A stretch of 5,188 nt of DNA from Candidatus Adlerbacteria bacterium (GTDB lineage: Bacteria; Patescibacteriota; Minisyncoccia; Phycocordibacterales; SBAW01), in assembly GCA_903840375.1 (NCBI GenBank), contig CAIMFR010000004.1, positions 1-5,188 on the forward strand, written 5' to 3'. The notes beneath the pieces are model-generated. The model was not told where the DNA came from and made no database searches. It worked only from the letters and a program-made list of their open reading frames with translations. A program made the translations under genes and the position numbers. How positions within the stretch are numbered: position 1 is the first letter of the stretch; each line of letters begins with the position of its first letter. This document shows, in pieces, positions 1-5,188 of the stretch.

Positions 1-1370
1 ATCTCAACAGGCGTGCCGGTGAAGCCGATGAACGAAGCGTTCGGCAACGCATCGCGCAGATATTTCGCATTGCCATAACGAGTGATGGCTTCCTCATCCT
101 TGAACACCGTGCGTGCCGCAAACCCGTACTGGCTTCGGTGCGCCTCATCCGCCATGACCACGATATTCTTGCGGTCTGAAAGCATGTCGTAAGTTTCGCC
201 GCCATCTGCCGGAAAGAACTTTTGAATGGTGGTGAAGATGATGCCACCGCCCGCCGTGCGGAGCAATTCCTGCAAATGGGCGCGACTTTCCGCCTGCACC
301 GGCTCCTGTCGCAACAGCCCCCGGCTCGCAGCAAAGGTATCGAATAACTGGTCGTCGAGGTCGTTGCGGTCAGTAATGACTACGACGGTCGGGTTATCGA
401 GCGAAAGCACCACCTTGCCGGTATAGAACACCATAGAGAGCGACTTGCCCGAGCCTTGCGTATGCCACACCACACCGATTTTTCGTTCGCCATGTTCAGC
501 CGTCGCCCGCACCGTGGAGGTAATCGCTTTATTCACCAAGTAGTATTGGTGATACGCGGCGATTTTCTTGATAGTGTCCACGAGCACCTGCCCGGTCTTC
601 GGGTCTGCCTTGCGAGTTTTCTCAAACACCGTAAAGTTGCGCACCATATCGAGCAACACCTCGGGCGCAAGCATTTCCTTAATCAGCGTTTCCATCTGCG
701 GCGTATGCTTCTCGTCCTCGCGGCGCTCTTCCGGCGCATGCCATATCGCAAAACGCTCCCACTCGGTCGTGAGCGCGCCCGCTTTGGCGTCTATACCATC
801 GGAAGCAATGAGCAAGCCGTTGTAGACGAAAAGCTGCGGGATAGCCGCCTTATAGTTTTCCAACTGCGTGTATGCCTTGTGTACCGTCGCGTTCTCGTCG
901 GTAGGGTTTTTAAGTTCAATGACCACGAGCGGCAAGCCGTTCACCAAAAGCACCACATCCGGACGTTTGCTTGAATGGTCAAAAGGAACCGTAAACTGGT
1001 TCGCCACCACAAGGTCATTATTGCGTGGATTATCAAAATCAATCAGCCGGACATCCGCGCCGCGGCGCTCACCGTCAGCATATACAGACACCCGCACGCC
1101 ATCGGTGAGCATGTGCTGAAATTCCTCGTTAGCAGTGATGAGATTGGTGGCAGAAAGCCCGAGCACTTTTTTAATCGCTTCCTCGCGAGCGTCCTCCGGC
1201 ACCTCAGGATTGAGCCGCGCCACCGCTTCGCGCAGACGACCAACAAGCACCACCTCACGCAAATCACCGCGCTCCGGCTCCTGCGCATCCGGCGACAAAT
1301 AGGTATATCCCTGCTTCTCCAACAGTTCAACCGCCCACTCCTCAATATGTGTTTCGTAAATTTTGGTCAT
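1..1370 (-). CDS. hsdR: Type I restriction enzyme subunit R (HsdR), N-terminal part; runs off the left edge
   Basis: This is the motor and nuclease subunit of a type I restriction-modification complex. In this family it translocates DNA using ATP and cuts unmethylated DNA far from the recognition site. The frame is open from ATG at 1370 to the window edge, giving 456 complete codons of a protein that usually has about 1000 residues. The PD-(D/E)xK centre is D138, E152 and K154 (in VVIELKNP), followed by QLENY (Q169, Y173), the QxxxY motif of type I nucleases. The SF2 helicase motifs follow in order: Walker A HTQGSGKS (303-310), TDRNDLDDQ (333-341), DEAH (408-411) and FTGTP (450-454). The later helicase motifs and C-terminal domain lie outside the window. 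The start is set by the family-like opening MTKIYETHIEEWAVELL and by the ATGA overlap with the upstream OLD gene. No Shine-Dalgarno sequence is visible, so translation probably depends on coupling. The GC content is clearly higher than in the preceding gene. Confidence 0.97.
   Translation of the reverse strand, partial: MTKIYETHIEEWAVELLEKQGYTYLSPDAQEPERGDLREVVLVGRLREAVARLNPEVPEDAREEAIKKVLGLSATNLITANEEFQHMLTDGVRVSVYADGERRGADVRLIDFDNPRNNDLVVANQFTVPFDHSSKRPDVVLLVNGLPLVVIELKNPTDENATVHKAYTQLENYKAAIPQLFVYNGLLIASDGIDAKAGALTTEWERFAIWHAPEERREDEKHTPQMETLIKEMLAPEVLLDMVRNFTVFEKTRKADPKTGQVLVDTIKKIAAYHQYYLVNKAITSTVRATAEHGERKIGVVWHTQGSGKSLSMVFYTGKVVLSLDNPTVVVITDRNDLDDQLFDTFAASRGLLRQEPVQAESRAHLQELLRTAGGGIIFTTIQKFFPADGGETYDMLSDRKNIVVMADEAHRSQYGFAARTVFKDEEAITRYGNAKYLRDALPNASFIGFTGTPVE
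1367..1370 (-). other. ATGA stop-start overlap between the OLD gene and hsdR
   Basis: Read on the minus strand, these four bases are ATGA: the ATG starts hsdR and the TGA ends the OLD gene. The 20 bases before it (AT-rich, with no purine-rich Shine-Dalgarno core) suggest that hsdR is translated mainly by ribosomes terminating on the OLD reading frame. This would tie the amount of HsdR to translation of the OLD protein. Confidence 0.9.
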
Positions 1371-3037
1371 GTGCGTGTATTGTTATTTGACTGTATTATC
1401 CTGAAAATATCAAGCAATTCGTTCTTTTTATCTGCATCTCCATCTAATACGGTTCCATCCGGATTGAGATATTGTTCTATCGCTCCCTCAGCCAAAACAA
1501 ATATGTTTTCTTTTCGTAAATCTGTAACTATCTCAATTTTTTGTTTTTGTTCATCATCTGATAAATTAGCTTTAAGTAGGGTGCTTGGGTTCTTGTGCGT
1601 TACCTCCTTACCCAAAGCGTTAATTTTGCCCAACACCTCACTCGGAAAGTTTCTATTGGCAGTATTCGTTTTCGATAGCAAATCCCCATCTAAAATAAAG
1701 TGAGTTTTTATCCCAAACGCCTTACAAAAAGTTTGAAAGACCGGGAAATTAGAACAACTGCCGAGCAACTGAAAATCCTTAACCAGCTCGGAATGACCCT
1801 CGGATTGGCAAAACAGAGGGTAACGACCATAATCATCTACACCCTCAACAAAGATGGCATTCTTTGCAAAGAAGAGCCGGTGGTGATGTAAAAAGAAATT
1901 CCTATTTTCTCCCAGATTAAGCTCTTTATCCTCTCCGAGCGCATATATACTCACACCACCATCCGTCTTAGCGAACTTGTAAATATTCTCGATTATCCTT
2001 GGAGATACGAAGTTCTCAGAGTGGGTAGATATAAAAATCTGATGTGTGGTTGCAAGCGAACACAGAGCATCAAATAACTTTCGCTGCGCCTGAGGGTGTA
2101 AGCCCAATTCCGGCTCGTCTATAAAAAGGAAATGTGGTTTGAGGGTAATTTCCCCGTTCTCTTTTTTAAGTTCAGTAATGCGACGAGCGTACACCTGTAG
2201 GAGCGACAATATAACGGCTCGCTGCAAGCCGTGCCCTTTTTCACTTATCTCGGTCTCCTCGCCGTCATTTACAAAAATCTTTATATTCTTGAACAACACA
2301 TCCGGTTCTGGATTATCAAATCGAAAACGTAACTTTGCATGTCCAAATTGTGAGTTCAACACCGCTTCGGTCTCCTCCGCAACCTTATTTAAGTCAGACT
2401 GCAAACCAGCACCATCACTATTAAAAGTATGGTGGAACATTTCTAAAAACGCTTTATATTGCGGTGCATGGTCAATCTTAAATTTCTCAGAAATATCCGA
2501 TAGAAGATTTCCGCATATCGTTGTTGCGCCATATTTACTTTCATCTTCAGGGTTCGTATCCGCCCAAATGTTACTGATTTGGAAAAACTTTAAGAATGGG
2601 GCATCTATGCCTGTCGGACTAGCAAAGGCATTGTCTTTTGGATTGTAAAACAGTATTTTTTTGGCGTCCTCGTCTGTCTCAAAGGAACGTCTTACGCGAA
2701 AAGTTTGTTCTCCATCTATTTCGTATACACACTCCTGAAAGTTTTTCTTTTTATTGTCTTGAACAAAATCATCAATCACTTTTGGTATATCTGCACCAAC
2801 AAAGACTTGCTCAACATAACTTCCTTCTCCCTCCTTAACTCCAACTCGCTTAATAGTTTTTTTAGTTTTATTCCTGACGAAATACACCGCCTCCATAAGC
2901 GAGGATTTACCGCTGTTGTTTTCTCCCACAAAAACATTCAGACCACTGCCGTAGGTCTTTCCATCAGGCACACAACACTTGACCGTGTTATCACGCAAGC
3001 ATTTGAAATTCTTAACTGTGATTTCTTTGATAAACAT
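1367..3037 (-). CDS. OLD-family ATP-dependent nuclease: AAA/ABC-type ATPase plus TOPRIM domain (556 aa)
   Basis: The protein joins an SMC/ABC-like ATPase to a TOPRIM nuclease domain, the layout of OLD (overcoming lysogenization defect) proteins such as phage P2 Old and GajA of Gabija. The N-terminus MFIKEITVKNFKCL is the usual opening strand. The Walker A motif is GENNSGKSS (38-46, K44). The signature-like motif is SEKGHGLQR (265-273), Walker B is FLFIDEPELGLHP (303-315, D307 and E308), and the H-loop is STHS (337-340). The TOPRIM part starts at about 393: the FVEG motif supplies E398, DGD supplies D450 and D452, and a late acidic motif, LAEGAIEQYL (515-524), resembles the conserved acidic patch of OLD nucleases. 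All expected metal-binding residues seem present, so an active nuclease is likely. It starts 5 bases after the PIN gene and overlaps hsdR by 4 bases. No UvrD-like helicase (GajB) follows, so this is not an ordinary Gabija pair. The substrate and partner are unknown. No clear ribosome binding site precedes the ATG. Confidence 0.92.
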   Translation of the reverse strand: MFIKEITVKNFKCLRDNTVKCCVPDGKTYGSGLNVFVGENNSGKSSLMEAVYFVRNKTKKTIKRVGVKEGEGSYVEQVFVGADIPKVIDDFVQDNKKKNFQECVYEIDGEQTFRVRRSFETDEDAKKILFYNPKDNAFASPTGIDAPFLKFFQISNIWADTNPEDESKYGATTICGNLLSDISEKFKIDHAPQYKAFLEMFHHTFNSDGAGLQSDLNKVAEETEAVLNSQFGHAKLRFRFDNPEPDVLFKNIKIFVNDGEETEISEKGHGLQRAVILSLLQVYARRITELKKENGEITLKPHFLFIDEPELGLHPQAQRKLFDALCSLATTHQIFISTHSENFVSPRIIENIYKFAKTDGGVSIYALGEDKELNLGENRNFFLHHHRLFFAKNAIFVEGVDDYGRYPLFCQSEGHSELVKDFQLLGSCSNFPVFQTFCKAFGIKTHFILDGDLLSKTNTANRNFPSEVLGKINALGKEVTHKNPSTLLKANLSDDEQKQKIEIVTDLRKENIFVLAEGAIEQYLNPDGTVLDGDADKKNELLDIFRIIQSNNNTRT

Positions 3038-3042
3038 ATATT

Positions 3043-4080
3043 TTATATCGCTGTTTTTAATATATGGAAACGCTCTTCAAAAATCTCTCTGACATCATCG
3101 AGTAAAATATGAGCCTTTTCTTTATATAACAACAAGAAGAACTCCTTTACATCATCATCCCCCGCCAGCCAATATATTTGGTCATTCACATTAGCCGCCG
3201 CCATAAGACGCGAAATATCAATATCAGATAGGTACTGTTTAAACTCTTCTAGGGTTTCTACAGCTGCATGAGTTGTGCGAAAATTACCTGATATACATAG
3301 TTCTTGTACTGCCTGACTAAAATCTTCAGAAGTGAAGCCCATAATCTCACGAGTAGAGAAGTCTATTTCAACATGATAAACCGCTACTCCTGTATCAATA
3401 AGAATGACCCAGTTTGAGTTTATATTCATCCACACATCATGGATATGTTCAGATTTAATATCCCCGTCTACCTCTTCGCGAAGTTTTTTAATGAAGTACT
3501 CCTCCTTAAAATACGAGGTACGGTAGTGTTGGAATTCTTCAAAATTAGAGACCACGCGAACCCTTTTTTCTTCTACAAATGCCTCTTTGAGGCGGGCATC
3601 CTTAGTAACAAGATACACACAATCCTCAGGCGCACTATTTAAAAACTCCAGAATGGAAAAGTATATTATTGCATCCTTAAATCCTTTATCGGTTTTTTCA
3701 TCGAAAGGGGGCAGATGGGCTAGAGCCAACTGCTGCATTTTTGGAAGAATTGAGAAATCTGTAAGTGATATTGTCTTGTATGGGATATTTTCTTCTTGTT
3801 CTTGTTTTAAGATAAACGTATCAATATCAAAATTTTCTGTCTCATCCACATCAATTCCGCGTATCTTGTGAAAGATATTTTCTAAAAAGGAAGTCTTCTT
3901 CGAGAGTAGATGTTGTTTTTTCTGCGCTCTTATTTCCTCAATGACCATTTCCGGAATGTAAATTTCCGCAACGTTTTTAAATTTCTCCAACTCGTCTCGC
4001 CCACCCAAAAAATATTCTGCTGAGTTATCGCATTTCAATGTATTCGTATCGAGAATGACTTTTTCTATTCCATTTTGCAT
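3043..4080 (-). CDS. PIN-domain protein (PIN_12/DUF4935-like), predicted ribonuclease with unassigned C-terminal region (345 aa)
   Basis: The first 170 or so residues look like a PIN nuclease fold, a metal-dependent fold that usually cuts RNA. VILDTNTL (8-15) supplies D11, IPEMVIEEI (42-50) supplies E48 or E49, FKDAII (134-139) supplies D136, and LVTKDARLKEA (157-167) supplies D161. These are the four acidic positions of a PIN active site. The long charged segment between the second and third acids, and the overall length, fit the DUF4935 (PIN_12) type rather than the short VapC toxins of about 130 residues. Residues 185 to 345 hold a region I cannot assign: a predicted beta-rich stretch (about 216-248) followed by acidic helical segments to the end. 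No signal peptide or membrane segment is seen, so it is probably cytoplasmic. It lies 3 bases after hsdS and 5 bases before the OLD gene, with no VapB-like antitoxin beside it. The family call is from motif reading; the function is inferred. Confidence 0.82.
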   Translation of the reverse strand: MQNGIEKVILDTNTLKCDNSAEYFLGGRDELEKFKNVAEIYIPEMVIEEIRAQKKQHLLSKKTSFLENIFHKIRGIDVDETENFDIDTFILKQEQEENIPYKTISLTDFSILPKMQQLALAHLPPFDEKTDKGFKDAIIYFSILEFLNSAPEDCVYLVTKDARLKEAFVEEKRVRVVSNFEEFQHYRTSYFKEEYFIKKLREEVDGDIKSEHIHDVWMNINSNWVILIDTGVAVYHVEIDFSTREIMGFTSEDFSQAVQELCISGNFRTTHAAVETLEEFKQYLSDIDISRLMAAANVNDQIYWLAGDDDVKEFFLLLYKEKAHILLDDVREIFEERFHILKTAI

Positions 4081-4083
4081 AAA

Positions 4084-5188
4084 TCATTCTTTCGTCTGCA
4101 CCTCTCCACTCATTAGTCTTGGGAGAAGCGTGTCTCGTAGGCAGGCAAGTGCGCGCATCTGTTTGGAATTATTTAGAATTTTATAGAACAAAGGAGAAAC
4201 CGTTTCGGTAAACTCCTGAAGAGTGGTCTTATCAGGAAGGATACATTCAATCGTACGAAAAGAACCCTTGCTTATTTCCATAAAAGTAGAGCCGTTTGAC
4301 GCCGCCTCAACCAGACACATATTGGTCTTGAGCCATAAAAAAGTAAAATAATTACTCCACCGACTTGTGGGTTTTATGGCGATATATCCTTGATTTATAG
4401 CAAGAGGCACATCAGTAATGGCTAAATATCCAATCGGTGCACGCGATGATAAAAGCAGGGTACCAACTGGCAACAACCCGCTACTTATTTTTGCCAAACC
4501 ATAAGACGTAATTTTATCTTGTGTATCAAACAGAAATACACCTTTATGGTTAGTCAGGTCTTTTGGTGTAGACCAACAAATCTCACCACCCCAATACTCC
4601 GGATTTGTTGTGGATGGAGTTGTACCACCGAAAATATCCAAAACTTCACCGAGCGTTCCCACATTCCACCCACTCGGTAAAGTGCCATTAGTGGTCGGTC
4701 TCACAAACCACTCGTCGAACAGATTTATTGCCATTTGTTCCAATGTCTCATTCTGCTGTCGTAGAAGTTCTATTTTGCTATCCAGACTTGAAAGTATTTT
4801 AGCTATCTTTTCCTGTTCAATAAGTGTTGGGAAACCCCAAAGAGTATTACCCAAGAACCCCCAATCTGCTCTTGGCATCTTCGTACCAGTACTCGCACCG
4901 GATGATTGCGAGACCAAAACTGGGTTAGCCATAAAGTAAAACATGAAGCACTGGTCATACCCTTCGCGCGCTCTCATAACCCAAATATCGGTTGAACACA
5001 CACCGTCAAAATCCGGCATCACGACCTTCCGAAAATACGGACGTAACTTGCCAAAGAGAATATCCTTCGCCCAAAAACGGAACTTATTGCTTTCAAGAGC
5101 AGCAGACCTTCCTATACCGTTTAATGATAGGTCGTTTTCGTTAATATGCTCCAAACCAATATACGCCGTATCCTCATCGCCGGGTCGC
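4084..5188 (-). CDS. hsdS: Type I restriction enzyme specificity subunit S (HsdS), lacking its extreme N-terminus; runs off the right edge
   Basis: HsdS reads the two halves of the target DNA sequence and holds the HsdM and HsdR subunits together. The visible frame has 367 codons before a TGA stop. It opens mid-protein with RPGDEDTAYIGLEHI, and YIGLEHI is a familiar first target-recognition-domain motif. The frame stays open to the edge, so the TTG at 5154 is not the start; probably a few dozen residues are missing. In fragment numbering, TRD1 (1 to about 118) includes DILFGKLRPY (42-51) and STDIWV (65-70). The central conserved region (about 120-162) contains PTLIEQEKIAKILSSLDSKI, then a helical spacer ending in FDEWFV. 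TRD2 (about 171-319) includes LPSGWNVGTLGEV, GGTTPSTTNPEYW, SSRAPIG and AINQGYIAI. The last conserved region (322-358) ends in LRDTLLPRLMSGEV, a standard HsdS terminus. Two full TRDs mean a bipartite target, whose sequence cannot be read from the protein. hsdM is expected upstream, outside the window. Confidence 0.97.
   Translation of the reverse strand, partial: RPGDEDTAYIGLEHINENDLSLNGIGRSAALESNKFRFWAKDILFGKLRPYFRKVVMPDFDGVCSTDIWVMRAREGYDQCFMFYFMANPVLVSQSSGASTGTKMPRADWGFLGNTLWGFPTLIEQEKIAKILSSLDSKIELLRQQNETLEQMAINLFDEWFVRPTTNGTLPSGWNVGTLGEVLDIFGGTTPSTTNPEYWGGEICWSTPKDLTNHKGVFLFDTQDKITSYGLAKISSGLLPVGTLLLSSRAPIGYLAITDVPLAINQGYIAIKPTSRWSNYFTFLWLKTNMCLVEAASNGSTFMEISKGSFRTIECILPDKTTLQEFTETVSPLFYKILNNSKQMRALACLRDTLLPRLMSGEVQTKE
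4088..4093 (-). promoter_or_regulatory. Possible weak ribosome binding site (GAAAGA) for the PIN gene
   Basis: The minus strand carries GAAAGA seven bases before the PIN-gene ATG at 4080, inside the last codons of hsdS. It is a poor match to the Shine-Dalgarno consensus but is the best candidate at the right distance. Since the hsdS stop is only 3 bases from this ATG, re-initiation after hsdS is at least as likely. Confidence 0.3.

Noticed and set aside
456..974. Plus-strand open frame of 172 codons
   Set aside because: It lies fully opposite hsdR, whose frame carries unmistakable nuclease and helicase motifs. The plus-strand product is rich in His and Arg with no recognisable domain, as expected from the antisense of a GC-rich gene.
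1043..1345. Minus-strand open frame of 100 codons
   Set aside because: It is an alternative frame inside the N-terminal coding region of hsdR; the Arg/Cys/Trp-rich product is typical of an out-of-frame reading.
975..1703. Plus-strand open frame of 242 codons across the hsdR-OLD junction
   Set aside because: It is antisense to two well-supported genes, shows no domain, and changes character abruptly at the junction, following the composition of the opposite strand.
2139..2648. Plus-strand open frame of 169 codons
   Set aside because: It is antisense to the middle of the OLD ATPase, and the Ser/Cys/Phe-rich sequence has no recognisable motif.
1367..3037. Gabija (GajA-GajB) system
   Set aside because: The OLD protein resembles GajA in architecture, but the next gene is hsdR, a type I restriction subunit with an N-terminal PD-(D/E)xK nuclease and DEAH motor, not a UvrD-like GajB helicase.
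2705..3112. Plus-strand open frame of 135 codons with hydrophobic stretches, considered as a small membrane protein
   Set aside because: It runs opposite the OLD Walker A region and the PIN gene end. The hydrophobicity comes from Lys- and Asn-rich codons read in reverse, and no convincing ribosome binding site or context supports it.
3043..4080. VapBC-type toxin-antitoxin pair
   Set aside because: The PIN protein is more than twice the usual VapC length, and no small DNA-binding antitoxin gene lies beside it; its neighbours are hsdS and the OLD gene at 3 and 5 bases.

Overview
The window is one stretch of a bacterial type I restriction-modification operon, read entirely on the minus strand. 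In transcription order (right to left) it holds the 3' part of hsdS (specificity subunit, 5188 to 4084), a PIN-domain nuclease-like gene (4080 to 3043), an OLD-family ATPase with a TOPRIM nuclease domain (3037 to 1367), and the 5' part of hsdR (restriction/translocation subunit, 1370 to the left edge). Both end genes are cut by the window. There is no intergenic space to speak of: the junctions are a 3-base gap, a 5-base gap and a 4-base ATGA overlap, so no stretch without a gene exceeds a few bases. I saw no RNA gene, CRISPR array, insertion sequence or terminator.

The hsdS and hsdR products are orthodox. HsdS shows two target-recognition domains separated and closed by the usual conserved helical regions. 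HsdR shows the N-terminal PD-(D/E)xK nuclease centre with its QxxxY motif, then Walker A, DEAH and TGTP helicase motifs. The methyltransferase gene hsdM is not in the window; it would be expected to the right, upstream of hsdS. The noteworthy part is the 2.7 kb insert between hsdS and hsdR, which encodes two further nuclease-type proteins, neither of them a core subunit. Both keep their apparent catalytic residues, so the pair looks functional. The placement recalls accessory genes found inside other hsd operons (prrC in the EcoprrI locus, the 'rlo' genes of Campylobacter), which suggests an extra defence layer coupled to the type I enzyme. That role is inference.

The organism cannot be named from this sequence. 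The standard code fits: TGA ends hsdS and the OLD gene, TAA ends the PIN gene, and no in-frame TGA needs to be read through. Base composition is uneven. Spot counts of sampled 60-base rows give roughly 59% GC in hsdR, 39% in the OLD gene, mid-30s in the PIN gene and high-40s in hsdS, consistent with a mosaic, horizontally assembled locus.
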